Assembly: GCA_018292915.2 (NCBI GenBank)
Contig: JACVVK020000208.1
Span: forward strand, 476,001-540,000
DNA length: 64,000 bases
Origin: Batillaria attramentaria
Taxonomy: Eukaryota > Mollusca > Gastropoda > Batillariidae
Reading direction: 5' to 3'
Shown: one piece after another, positions 22,670 to 33,155 of the stretch
Position numbering within the stretch: the first letter of the stretch is position 1
Layout of the letters: each line of letters starts with the position of its first letter
Notes under the pieces: model-generated
Databases searched by the model: none
What the model saw: only the letters and a program-made list of their open reading frames with translations
What the model was told of the DNA's origin: nothing
Position numbers and translations under genes: made by a program

Positions 22670-22742
<73 letters not shown>
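22670..22742. repeat. (GA)n microsatellite
   Basis: About 70 bp of uninterrupted GA. On the minus strand it directly follows AAAATAAAGAGAATTCATTC, so it is probably the tail of the retroelement at 22,743-23,040. Confidence 0.97.
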
Positions 22743-22748
<6 letters not shown>

Positions 22749-23040
22749 TGAATTCTCTTTATTTTTACAAGGATTAAAGTATTAAGCACATGTGCTTGTC
22801 TTGGAACTTGTCCTTGCTATAAAAAAAAGAAGAAAAAATCTACAAAAATAGAAAGAAAAACACAGTTGAACAAAAGACCAAAAGACACACAATGCAAAAA
22901 GCTATAACAACACCAGAAAAGCTAACATACCTTACATAGACAGGTAACTAACACGAAACACAGACATTATGGGATAATGCAAGCACAGAAACATACTAAA
23001 AGCAAAAGAGATAATATGACATAGAACTCAACTCGAAATA
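22743..23040 (-). mobile_element. putative retroelement 3' UTR between two GA arrays
   Basis: T-rich on the minus strand, ending GTAAAAATAAAGAGAATTC and then a CT-repeat tail. A second GA array closes the other side at 23,043-23,075. No coding similarity. The call rests on the AATAAA-plus-microsatellite arrangement shared with the LINE at 14,824. Confidence 0.4.
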
Positions 23041-23041
23041 T

Positions 23042-23042
<1 letters not shown>

Positions 23043-23075
<33 letters not shown>
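23043..23075. repeat. (GA)n microsatellite
   Basis: About 32 bp of uninterrupted GA. Confidence 0.95.
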
Positions 23076-23076
<1 letters not shown>

Positions 23077-23244
23077 GAAGCCAGTCAAATACATGACTGA
23101 AATTTACTTCAGTCATTTCTCTTAATACGAGAAAGTGTAATCAAGAAAACTGGAACGACGACAACAGAAGCAATAGCTTCTCAAAGTGTGTTCTCGGGAA
23201 CCAGATTTACTACTTATTAAAGTAGTAATCAAGAACTGAGCCAA

Positions 23245-23272
23245 AAACAAACAAACAAACAAACAAACAAAA
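23245..23272. repeat. (AAAC)n microsatellite
   Basis: About 7 units of AAAC. Confidence 0.85.
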
Positions 23273-23329
23273 ATTCCGATGCCATGGTCAGACTTCAGAT
23301 CGGCGTATTCCTGATAAGGACCAGTCTGT

Positions 23330-24985
23330 GATACTCTAGTGCTTGTGTATTCCTCATGACACCCGGTCTCTTTTATTGTGCTGGCGTATTCCATAGGAAG
23401 ACTGGCTTCCAATACTCCAGTGATGACTTCACGAAGACCCGTTTTCTATACTATTCCTCATCAACATCCGTCTCCATTACTCTAGTGGTGTCGTATACGT
23501 TATGAACACCAATCTGCAATACTGTACTGGCGTATTCCTTAGGAAGACTGACTTCTTTATACTCCAGTGATGACTTCATGAAGACCCGTTTTCTATACTA
23601 TTCCTCATCAACACCCGTCTCCATTACTCTAGTGGTGTCGTATACGTTATGAACACCAATCTGCAATACTGTACTGGCGTATTCCTTAGGAAGACTGACT
23701 TCTTTATACTCCAGTGATGACTTCATGAAGACCCGTTTTCTATACTATTCCTCATCAACACCCGTCTCCATTACTCCAGTGGTGTCGTATACGTTATGAA
23801 CACCAATCTGCAATACTGTACTGGCGTATTCCTCACCGAAATCCGTCTCCAATACTCACTCTAGTGATGACGTAGACTTTATGAAGACCTGTCTCCTGTA
23901 CTGTACTGATGTATTCCTCACCAAGACCAACATTCAATACTCTAGTGTAGTAGTGATGCCGTATACTTCATGAAGACATCTCTCCTATACTGTACTGGCG
24001 TATTCCCCTCAAAACCCGTCTTCTATACTGTACTGGCGTATTCCTCATTAAAACCCGTCTTCTATACTGTACTGGCGTATTCCTCATTAATTTAAAACCC
24101 GGCTCCTATACTGTACTGGCGTATTCCTCATTAAAACCCGTCATCTATACTGTACTGGCGTATTCCTCATTAATTTAAAACCCGGCTCCTATACTGTACT
24201 GGTGTATTCCTCATTAAAACCCGGCTCCTATACCGTACTGGTGTATTCCTCATGAAAACCCGTCTACTTTACTGTCAGTACTGACGTATTTCTCATTAAA
24301 ACCGGTCTCCGTTACTATACTGACGTATTCCTCATTAAAACCCGTCTTCTATACTGTGCTGACGTATTCCTCATCAAAACCCGTCTCCTATACTGTACTG
24401 GCATATTCCCCTAAAAACCCGTCGCATATACTGTACTGGCGTATTCCTCATTAAAACCCGTCTTCTATACTGTACTGGCGTGTTCCTTAGCAAGACCAAC
24501 CTCCAATACTCTAGTGATGCTCTATGCTTCATGAAGACCACTCTCCGATACTGTACTGGCGTATTCCTCATCAAAACCCGTCTCCTATACTGTACTGGCG
24601 TATTCCTCATCAAAACCCGTCTCCAATACTGTACTGGCGTATTCCTCATCAAAACCCGTCTCCTATACTGTACTGGTGTATTCCTCATCAAAACCCGTCT
24701 CCTATACTGTACTGGCGTATTCCTCATCAAAACCCGTCTCCTATACTGTACTGGCGTATTCCTCATCAAAACCCGTCTCCTATACTGTACTGGCGTATTC
24801 CTCATCAAAACCCGTCTCCTATACTGTACTGGCGTATTCCTCATCAAAACCCGTCTCCTATACTGTACTGGCGTATTCCTCATCAAAACCCGTCTCCTAT
24901 ACTGTACTGGCGTATTCCTCATCAAAACCCGTCTCCAATACTCCAGCGGTGGCGTATTCCTCATCACACTGCCCGACCCTTGAGA
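23330..24985. repeat. 39-bp minisatellite domain with embedded 147-bp higher-order unit
   Basis: At 24,540-24,960 there are about 11 nearly identical 39-bp units (TACTGTACTGGCGTATTCCT, then CATCAAAACCCGTCTCC). Toward lower coordinates the units degenerate. At 23,421, 23,568 and 23,715 a 147-bp super-unit made of several diverged 39-mers repeats at exactly 147 bp spacing. Since 39 is divisible by 3, frames stay open on both strands (13-residue repeats such as RRRVLMRNTPVQY). I regard these as passive, because several frames on both strands are open at once. Confidence 0.95.
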
Positions 24986-25853
24986 CGCCGTTGTTGGCGA
25001 TGGTTTGCGGGACGGACGAGAACCTACTTCACCATTGATCTGTCCAGGGGCAGCATGATAAAAATGCAAACGAGACGAAAGCTCGGGGTAATCTTGGAAA
25101 CTTATTTTGACACTCAGAGCCTGTCAAAGGCGCGAGAAACCCGCTTTGAGAATGCCTGCCTTGTGCAAATTGGTGTCCGTTGCCAACGCAATTACCACGG
25201 TAATGGACGTTATCCTGCACGGCCATCTTTGCACCCAGATCCGCCGGGACGAATGCTGCTGATTGAGTTGTGTGGAAGCCGCTTGGCGATTCATCTCGCG
25301 ATTGTATAGTAGGAGAAAAAGTCGCATGAGTAAACTGCCAAGCAAAAGACCTTCATTATGCCAGGGCAGGTTTCTGTCTCGCTGCCTTGCGTGATCTATG
25401 ATTCCTTTCCTCCGTCGGTACGGGACCTCACGCAGGCTTTTTACCCCCCGCCTATAGTTCTGCCCAACTGACGCGCCGGAAGCGGATACAGCGCGATTGG
25501 CTAGCGCCGACGAGAGCATGAATATTAATCAGGCAGTCAGCGTTGTTTGAAACGGGCAGAAAATACAGCTTGTCGTGTGTGTTCAGAGACAGACACAACA
25601 TAAATCAAACAAAACAAAATTATGGTAAATTATTACAAATTCAGTATCCGTGCTTAAGATTCGTGGACTGTGTACCCACACTGAAACGAGCAGCACTATT
25701 TGCCTCCACTAATGCACTGTGTCTGGTTTATCATGCCTATGTCGTGTCTCTTTCTCAACACACGCAAGAAGATGCGATTCCGATAGTTCTCTCCGTTCCG
25801 AACAACGCTCACTGCCTAATTAGTATTCAGAATCGCATCACTGCACTCAGCAC
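24986..25853. other. low-repeat island, no gene recognised
   Basis: Unique sequence following the minisatellite. It contains the near-palindrome ATTACCACGGTAAT (25,190-25,203) and AATATTAATC (25,521-25,530). No protein similarity seen. Candidate regulatory DNA; see findings. Confidence 0.35.
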
Positions 25854-25854
25854 T

Positions 25855-26360
25855 AATTCCCATGCCGGGTCATGAGTTCGATTCCCGACTGCGTCCAAAT
25901 AATTTGTACTGACCTTTTCTCGTTGCCCCGTCTTTGATATCGCCCATATAATAATAATCACACGCATGCTCTCAACAGTGGACGTGAAAATATAACAATC
26001 ACGTGGTGCGAAGGGACAACTCAGCAATTTCAGTTTCGCAATTTTAGAATTGCATTTATTTTTGAATTTTTTTAGCTGAACTCAGCAATTTAAGTTTCGC
26101 AATTTTAGAATTGCATTTATTTTTGAATTTTTTGAGCTGAACATTTCCAAAGCAGAGGGGGAGGAAGCCGGAGTACCCGGAGAGTACCCCCGACGATCGG
26201 CCCGAATGAACGGTGCAACGTACAACATAGGAAAATTCGTCGTCCCGAGTGGGACTCGAACCTGGCCTCTCGCATTGGTGACGAAGTCTTAACCACTAGA
26301 CCACCGTCCGTCCCAGTGTGTGGCGAAAAGGACGTTAAACTCCAAAACACCCACCCACCC
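25855..26360 (+). mobile_element. SINE-I copy split by a SINE-II insertion
   Basis: The 5' part (25,855-25,947) runs from CATGAGTTCGATTCCCGAC through the body to GATATCGCCCAT. The 3' part (26,317-26,360) resumes GTGTGGCGAAAAGGACGTTA and ends in CCCACCCACCC. Intact SINE-I copies join these two pieces directly (GATATCACCCGTATGTGGTG), so the intervening SINE-II is a later insertion. The A-box end is missing. Confidence 0.85.
25948..26316 (-). mobile_element. SINE-II nested in SINE-I, with internal 67-bp duplication
   Basis: Short ATAAT tail, body, and a tRNA-like head (minus strand GGTGGTCTAGTGGTTAAGAC and GGTTCGAGTCCC). A segment containing CAATTTAAGTTTCGCAATTT and TAGAATTGCATTTATTTTTG is tandemly repeated (about 26,012-26,078 and 26,079-26,144), which no other copy here shows. 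Confidence 0.88.
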
Positions 26361-26999
26361 GCAGTCAGCGCTAGCCAATCGTTTTCTCCTCTTGCCAGCG
26401 GCGCGTTGGGCAGAATTATTAGCGGGAAAACAAAATGCGGACGGAACGTGTTGAATGTGGATTGGAGGACGCTTTTCTTGTTACATCTTTTCATTCGACT
26501 TTTGGCGGATTTCCCGTCTGGCGATGGCAATTTGATTCCCCATGCAAATAGTGTTGGATAATGTTCGATGAGGTGTGATACAGCGGCGCAATTTGACGTT
26601 ATCGTGTGGTGCCAGCGTCGGCATCTTTTCTCTGAAGAGTTGAAAACTTTCTGCAACTTTGACCGCGGGTAAACAGGGGTAGGGTTTGACTCTGCGGGCC
26701 TCACAGGAAGAAAATTAGATCAGGAGTGAATGAGCAATCTACATTCGCTTCAACTATTGTCCAGAATCAGCTCGGCCGCGGATCAGAAAAAAAAAATACT
26801 CGAGATGAAAAGCCAAAATTGCGGCGATACCAGCCACTGATAAACCAATGAACCGAACAACTAAACACATTAACTGATTAAGATTAGCGTAGGAAACTGA
26901 TCGGTTTATTTTTTTAAAATATCAGAGGACTTGAAACACAACATGAGCGGTGCTTGTTTATGCTCACTCTTTGTTTACTTGAACAACTTGTACTGCAAT
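26361..26999. other. low-repeat island and putative retroelement 3' end
   Basis: 26,370-26,700 is unique sequence with an octamer ATGCAAAT at 26,542-26,549. The interval 26,880-27,010 ends CTGCAATAAACCTGATTAAA just before a CTGT microsatellite, resembling a plus-strand retroelement 3' terminus. No gene. Confidence 0.35.
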
Positions 27000-27019
27000 A
27001 AACCTGATTAAACCAAAAT

Positions 27020-27140
27020 GTTTGTCTGTCTCTCTGTCTGTGTCTGTCTGTGTCTGTCGGTATCTGTCTGTCTGTTTGTCTGTCTCTGCCTGCCTGCCTG
27101 CCTGCCTGTCTGTCTGTCTGTCTGTCTCTCTCTGTCTGTC
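27020..27140. repeat. (CTGT/CTGC)n microsatellite
   Basis: About 120 bp of imperfect CTGT with a CTGC block. It lies between a putative retroelement 3' end and the LINE RT fragment, and it artificially extends the LINE reading frame upstream. Confidence 0.93.
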
Positions 27141-27553
27141 ACACCCAGCAAAAACAAAAAGCATGTCAGTTACAACTCGACAAAAGCATCAGTTAAAGCC
27201 AGCCCCTTTACAGCTTCGTATTCATACTGAACCCATTGAGCAAGTTACCGAACGACTTTTTCTAGGTACATATGTAGATCAGCAGCTTAAATGGGAGACT
27301 CACATCAATGCACTGTGCAAAAAACTGTCGAAGAGCATCTTCCTGCTCTCAAAACTGAGGCATGTCACTGATCTTAATAGCCGTAAACTTTTCTTCTCCG
27401 CCCATATCAAATCACACATTGATTATATTTCAACTGTGTGGGACGGATGTGGTGAACTACACAGGAAAAGGCTAAATTCACTTTACAAATGAGCCGTTAA
27501 AATGGTTTTGCCGGGACCTATCCCGACTATCGATAAAATGAAGAAACTTTCTC
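27141..27553 (+). pseudogene. LINE (non-LTR) reverse-transcriptase fragment
   Basis: The translated segment has [19 protein letters not shown], then LGTYVDQQLKWETHINALC, SKSIFLLSKLRHVT, FFSAHIKSHIDYISTVWDGC and LHRKRLNSLYK. These are the successive blocks that follow the catalytic domain in Jockey/CR1-type ORF2 proteins: 'SKTKxM', 'LGxxxDxxLxWxxHI', 'K..S..LL...R' and 'HI..YxxxxWDGC' (family knowledge). A TGA at 27,490-27,492 (consistent with CGA to TGA) interrupts the frame, which then continues AVKMVLPGPIPTIDKMKKLS. The element is truncated at both ends; on the right it joins SINE-II sequence at about 27,554. Inactive. Confidence 0.88.
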
Positions 27554-27786
27554 GTACTCCGGCTTCCTCCCCCTCTGCTTTGGAAATGTCTAGCTCACAA
27601 AATTTGAAAATAAAATGGAATTCTAATTTCTGAAACTTAAGTAGCTGAGCCGACCCTTCAGGCCACGTGATTGTAATGTTGTTTTTTTTTGTTATGTCCA
27701 GTGTGTGAAAGAATGTGTGTGATTCACGTGAGCGTGCGTGTTTGAGCCAATTTAAAAAATGCTCAGTTATTATTATTATTATTATG
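27554..27786 (+). mobile_element. SINE-II body and tail joined to a LINE fragment
   Basis: From TACTCCGGCTTCCTCC through TTTGGAAATGT, GAGCCGACCCTTC, CACGTGATTGTAATG, GTGTGATTCACGTGAGCGTG to TTATTATTATTATTATTATG. It is plus-oriented and lacks the tRNA head; the join to LINE coding sequence is abrupt. Confidence 0.85.
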
Positions 27787-28149
27787 ATAAAGAGAGCTGA
27801 GTAGGGTATCACAGAAACATACCGTGACCATTCCCCAAGTCCGAGTCAATACAACCCCCGTTCCCTTGATGGAGAAATGGGCAGAATTTTCATGGAATCC
27901 TCATCAAGATCTTCTCACCAGACACAGGGTAATGCAAAATTCGACCCTGCGTTGCCCTGACCACCAGAAACGGTCTTTGGGGATTGACTACTACAACATT
28001 GATAGTCCGAGTCAGATAGCACGACACACCGAATAAAATTCACATCGTGCGGTATTAGTGCTGTTTCTTCTGTGGCCGGTTGTGTGCCGAAAGTTCTGTA
28101 GTAGAAGTACTTCGAGTTTGCTTTCTTACGTCCTATGCATATACTGATG

Positions 28150-28150
<1 letters not shown>
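27787..28150. other. intergenic DNA, no gene recognised
   Basis: Unique sequence without repeats or recognised coding similarity. Confidence 0.5.

Positions 28151-28222
<72 letters not shown>
28151..28222. repeat. (GT)n microsatellite
   Basis: About 70 bp of uninterrupted GT. Confidence 0.98.
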
Positions 28223-28340
28223 CACGGTGCGTGTTTGCATATTTTTACATCTTCATTTTTTTCATTTGTTATTTTCTGCTAAATGTTTGTTTATTTTTCT
28301 CGAGCACTTAGAACTTACATTACCGGTAGGTTACAACGCA

Positions 28341-28393
28341 TGATGATGATGATGATGATGATGATGAAGAAGAAGAAGAAGAAGAAGAAGAAG
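28341..28393. repeat. (GAT)n-(GAA)n composite microsatellite
   Basis: About 9 GAT units followed directly by about 9 GAA units. Confidence 0.95.
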
Positions 28394-28465
28394 CACGCAT
28401 CATTAGCTGCAAGCATTAACGCCGAATCTTACTGCTCCTACATTGGTCATGGGCGTGCCCGAAAA

Positions 28466-28466
<1 letters not shown>

Positions 28467-28560
<94 letters not shown>
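28467..28560. repeat. (GT)n microsatellite
   Basis: About 94 bp of uninterrupted GT, among the longest pure tracts here. Confidence 0.98.
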
Positions 28561-28561
<1 letters not shown>

Positions 28562-29459
28562 ACGCACGGGCGCGAATCAGTGTGCGTGTGTTCTACACTA
28601 AGCACTAAGTCGTTTATTCGCGAAAGCAGGCTATGTGAGTGTTATTTTTATAACAGTAATTTCTATCACCATCAGCACCTCTTCGTTTCCTCTTCTTCTT
28701 CCAACATGAGTGAGCTGACGATCAGGACATGGACCAGAGTGTAAATCCACATAAGCGACCTAACCCGGTAATGGTGCGATTCGCTTGTAATGTGAATCCG
28801 CCTGTAAAATTCATTACTTTACCTTCAAAGGCAGTGCACCCAAACCAGCGCACTTAACATGCACTGTTTGCAACAGGAACAAAATTGGGGCCCGTTTTCC
28901 AGCAGTAAATTCGCAATGATTTCCCCCAAGTAATTTCCCACGTGTTATTTCTACTGCCATTAGACAGCGCTTTGCATCAGAATTTTTAAATAATCTGAAG
29001 TGCAAAGTGAAGCATTAACTGCAGTTTTTCGGTGTTTTTTAAATTATTTTTGCCCCAGTAATCACGTGATGATGCCATGTAGAGACAGGCTGTTTGTTGT
29101 GTTATTTGATGCGTATTGAAATACACGAAAAATAAATAAAAATCTTAGTCAAGCGTGTTCTGCAGTACATTTTGGTAACTCTTGCCAGGAAGAGTTTCAT
29201 CCCTTGTCGGTCCATGCTAAGTGTGGTGACTTCCGATTGCACGGTCTCCGAGTCGTCCCGCCTAAACTGGCTCATTTCATCTTTGTTGAGCCAGCTTAAG
29301 TTTAGGAACAGTTTTGCTCGTGAGTCGGTGTGCCTGTACACTCTATCTTGATGGTTAGTACAGCTCTTAATGCGATACAATGTTGTTTACATTTTGCGCG
29401 ACCGGTCAGTCATTCAAATTCTGTCTACGACTGCGCTCAGTTTGGTCGCGAGTCATCGA
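28561..29459. other. intergenic DNA, no gene recognised
   Basis: Unique sequence. The 28,740-29,100 part is AT-rich with no repeat partner in the window. No gene seen. Confidence 0.45.
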
Positions 29460-29752
29460 GTAATAATAATAATAATAATGAGTATTGTATAGGCGCTTTT
29501 ACCCAATTTCATGAATCGGCTCAAAGCGCCGGGAGCTGAACCCAACAAGCACGCTCACGTGTATCACACGCATTCTCTCACACACTCGACATAACCATAT
29601 TACAATCACGTGGTGCGAAGGGTCAGCTCAGCTATTTAAGTTTCGGAATTTAGAATTGCATTTATTTTTCAAATTTGGTGGGCTGAACTTTTCCAAAGCA
29701 GAGGGGGAGGAAGCCGGAGTACCCGGAGACAACCCCCGACGATCGGCCCGAA
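29460..29752 (-). mobile_element. SINE-II, head truncated
   Basis: (AAT)n tail, GAGTATTGTATAGGCGCTTT, CAAAGCGCCGGGAGCTGAAC, CACGTGGTGCGAAGGGTCAG, TTCCAAAGCAGAGGGGGAGG and CGATCGGCCCGAATGA. It then breaks off before the tRNA-like head. Confidence 0.9.
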
Positions 29753-29954
29753 TGAGTACGCTTCTGTTGGCTCAGTGCCAGCATTACAGACGCTCTCACT
29801 GTTCAGATGTCTAAGCGGTGTGATGATAAATACCACGAAAACTGGAAGCAACAGTTGGGTTTTTCCAGGGGTAACAGGTAAAGTCACTTTCAGGCTTCCA
29901 TAGCAAAGAGAAGCAACTCGTGCTAACGGGGTGAGTTGGAGTTATTTCCCTTCC

Positions 29955-30045
29955 CGGATCGGTCGGTGGTGTAGTGGTCAGTAACGTCTCCTACCACCAA
30001 CGCGAGAGGTTCAGGTTCAGTTCGAGTCCCATATGGGGTGAAGGT
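29955..30045 (+). mobile_element. tRNA-like SINE head (SINE-II type)
   Basis: CGGTCGGTGGTGTAGTGGTC is the A box and CAGTTCGAGTCCCATATGGG the B box, in the orientation and spacing of a tRNA promoter. The SINE-II body does not follow, so this is an isolated head or another family. Confidence 0.6.
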
Positions 30046-30139
30046 GTCAATGACGTCACGGCTTGCTTTCGTCACTAGAGTTAGTTATGCACTCGAGTAC
30101 GCAACAGACCTCTTTGTACGGTATTGCATTCAACAAAGG

Positions 30140-30240
30140 TCAATGGTCTAGTGGTTAAGAGACTTTGCCACCACTGCAAAGGGTCAGATTCAAGAAACTG
30201 GGTAAAGCTCTTATACAATACTCACTTATTATTCTTATTC
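30140..30240 (+). mobile_element. SINE-II derivative, head joined to tail
   Basis: Contains CAATGGTCTAGTGGTTAAGA (head), then jumps to AAACTGGGTAAAGCTCTTAT, ACAATACTCACTTATTATTC (tail). The whole central body is missing, implying an internal deletion. Confidence 0.6.
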
Positions 30241-31050
30241 CTATAAGTGAATAAAAAGTCAAAGAATCACATAAGTCATTTCATTGTATTTTAACTGTAT
30301 TCGAGAGGGGAAGGCATGTGACGTCTCATTTTTTTCAGACATTTTATATATACAAAACGTCTAAATGTCGGGAAATTTGGAGTGGCGATTTGGCTGACCT
30401 GACTGGCAACTGAAAGGACCGATTTCATGACTGCCACCCAGTCAGTCACGGTTTCCTCACTAAAACTGCAAAAGATTCCAGCCTCAGTGTCTCAGAGATT
30501 ACGGCACAAACGGCTCTGATCGTCTGACGATAAAAGGGAAGAAAAAAGAACAGCCGTCAAAGAGAGATCACTGACTGAAGTATCATCACTCAAGTCGACG
30601 CTCCCAGCATCAACGGTAGGGGGCGTTGTCTCGTGCGTGAAAACGGACATGCAACGGAGGAACGCGCATGCGCACACTGACGTTCACTTTTCCCGTCATG
30701 CAGCTGCATCGGGCCACAACCTTGCACGTGCAGTCGGGTGCGGAAGGCGCGCCAACACTTTATAGGTGCAGCTGCAAGCCCGCGCGTTTTCGTTTGTTTG
30801 TTCGCCGCAGAACATACTAACTCGGAGCTCGTTTTAATTGATTGGTATATCGCACGTGCTTCAATAGGGTGGTCCGCAGCTTCTTCCACCCGGGGTTCCC
30901 GAGCAGTAAAAGTACGGTCGCATCTGTGGAGTGTGATCAGTGATAATGATGATAATGATGATGAGGAGGAGGAGCAAACGTGTCCGACCAGAAGAGCTAT
31001 AACTAGATCAGTATGTGATACATGGACATATTACGGTCAGATCACGTCCT
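30241..31050. other. intergenic DNA, GC-rich in part
   Basis: 30,590-30,930 is GC-rich with many CpGs and repeated GCACGTGC / GCAGCTGC E-box-like words. A plus-strand frame of 108 codons with an acidic run exists there, but it has no recognised domain and I do not call it a gene. Confidence 0.35.
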
Positions 31051-31432
31051 GGGCCCGCATGTAAAAGTCGGGGTTAGGGAGTTTAGCCCCAGGTTAGAGT
31101 CTAACCTCGAACTACACTAGCTCTATGGTTACATTTTCTGTTTTTTTGTTTTTTATGTTGTTTCCATAGTAATGGAAACAACATAATAGGACGGGCTAAA
31201 ATTTCCACGTTCATAGGCAAGCATCTGTGGTACAAACGCACGTCACTGCCGATCTCCCGCAGAGACGATTATGCAAGTGTAACTCTGACAATGACGTAAG
31301 AAAACTTGCGTCATCGATGCTGACGCGTATGGTGTTCCGAACGCACTTCTCCTCCTCAGTGAGTGCCGTCTGTGCGGATGTGTGTGCGTGTGTGCGTGCG
31401 TGTGTGCGTGTGTGAATTGTGTCCGGGCCCGT

Positions 31433-32030
31433 TTCTTCGAAGATACTTAACCGAATGGCTTCAAATTTGGGGTATCCAAATTTATCAAAATGTTACATTA
31501 GACGATTCAAGCGTGTGATGATTGCTTAAGTGATTTGGGAGTTATCGCCCTTTTGAGACAAGTTGGTTGTCTTTCGTGTACAGGCGTAATATTTATTTAA
31601 ATCACTCAATTTTTTGGCAGTAGATAGCTTGAATACGGACTCTGAATTGACTCACTACTAGAAAATGGTCGCTCTTATAGTTTTCATGTAAACCGAGCCT
31701 GAGTTGACATTGCATGTGAACCCAGTTCAGATGCCTATTTCTCCGAAAATACTAAACCGATCGATTTCAAATTTGGGGTTTCTAAATGAATCAAAATTGT
31801 TGAATAGAAGGCCCGATCCAGGTACGATTGCACACATGATTTGCGAGTTATCGCCCTTTTCAGAATAAGTGGCTTTCTGGCGTTTAAAGGCGTAATATTT
31901 ACCTAAACCACTCCATTTTTGGGACATAGATAGCATGAATACGGACTCTCAACTGAGTGAATTTTGGAGGTTGTCGCTTTTATACTTTTGGCGTAAACCG
32001 TACCTGATGAAAGTGCTGGTGAACACACTT
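31433..32030. repeat. diverged tandem duplication, period about 303 bp
   Basis: Unit 1 (31,433-31,735) and unit 2 (31,736-32,030) share in order TTCAAATTTGGGGT, GAGTTATCGCCCTTTT, AGGCGTAATATTTA, GCNTGAATACGGACTCT-like text and GTAAACCG.ACCTGA. Substitutions are scattered throughout, so the duplication is old. No coding frame is conserved. Confidence 0.9.
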
Positions 32031-32445
32031 TAGATCTCAAAATCGCTCCTACTATACATAGATAATGAGCCTGGGGTGCCATAAAAAATATACAAAAAAA
32101 ATTAGAAAAATTCACTGCAGCCGTTGTCGTCAGTTGACTCGAAAATTTGTACTCGAAGCACATTTCCTTTACACAAGCCACACGCCTCACAAACATCGCA
32201 GAAAAGGCACACGCGCACTGACGCAAAACTGTATCAGCGTCAGTTTGCCGACGTCATGTTTGATTGACGTGGGGGTGTGTCGTCACTTTTCGGAAGTTCT
32301 CTATTTGTAGACGGGGAAAGCGGGAGTTTCATTGATGTAGTGAGCTTTGTTTTTCCCACTGACTCTCACTCAATAGCATAGTAGAGTGAGAGAACACCAC
32401 ATAGGTCTCAATGGAGCACATGCACAAACGCGGCTCGCGCAAGTC

Positions 32446-32515
32446 TGCGTGCGTGCGTGCGTGCGTGCGCGCGCGCGTATGTCTGTGTGTGTCTGTGTGC
32501 GCACGCGCGCAGCAG
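32446..32515. repeat. GCGT / GT-rich alternating purine-pyrimidine tract
   Basis: TGCG repeats, GCGCGCGCG, then GTGTGTCT repeats. Alternating Pu/Py with CG steps, a sequence type known to favour Z-DNA. Confidence 0.85.
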
Positions 32516-32787
32516 ACATAACACATAGTGAAAAAACGTTCGCCGCGCAGACTTGTCCGTTAAACACATTGAGCCGGTATAAATTCGATCTTTACACTGC
32601 GCAGCAGCAACACTTCAATTTTCCTGGGGCTGCTTTCATTGCAAGAATTGTATCCGAGTCAAAGTTATTACGTCAAATGTATTATGCGTCATCCCAATGA
32701 GGAAAACGTCATAGATTTCAAAGAAAACAACTTGACGTCTCTCTTCCAAAACCAAGATTGGTCTGACAAGCCCGGTCAGTTGTTTCC

Positions 32788-32790
<3 letters not shown>

Positions 32791-32878
<88 letters not shown>
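32791..32878. repeat. composite (GA)n-(GT)n microsatellite
   Basis: About 38 bp of GA followed directly by about 50 bp of GT. Confidence 0.97.
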
Positions 32879-32880
<2 letters not shown>

Positions 32881-33155
32881 TCCCGTATACATGGCATTAC
32901 AAAAGAACGACCGTGACGACAGCAGGTGATTAAATGGAAACAACATATTGGGCTGGTCAGTGGCCATCTTGTTTTTAAATCAGGAAGTGGGTCGATTCCA
33001 CCATGGTGCCTAAGCCGTTATAGAAGGATTTTTGTCTTTCTTTCTTCGCTTCCTTTTTTTTAAAATTTAAGTTTGTTTTGGGGTTTCTTTTGTCCTAGTC
33101 TGGGTTAGGCTCGTAGCCTTGGGTTAAATTAACCTCGAGTTCTACATACGGGGCC

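Larger units (their letters stand above)
31051..33155. mobile_element. split copy of the 3,853 inverted-repeat element
   Basis: The left end GGGCCCGCATGTAAAAGTCG (31,051) through about 31,135 matches the reverse complement of one end of the 3,853-4,140 element. About 32,985-33,155 matches the other end (ACCATGGTGCCTAAGCCGTT, then GGTTAAATTAACCTCGAGTT). Roughly 1.8 kb lies between. The phrase ATGGAAACAACATA occurs at both sides of the extra DNA (about 31,172 and 32,935), consistent with a target duplication from a later insertion. The alternative is a longer parental form from which 3,853 is deleted. Confidence 0.6.

Noticed and set aside
24374..25309. Frames of 120-261 codons with 13-residue repeats on both strands
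   Set aside because: The 39-bp unit is divisible by three, so frames are open on both strands at once. There is no signal peptide, no non-repeat domain and no known family.
30738..31064. 108-codon frame with an acidic run (DNDDNDDEEEE)
   Set aside because: The acidic run comes from a GAT/GAG repeat and the frame runs into the inverted-repeat element at 31,051. No homology recognised.
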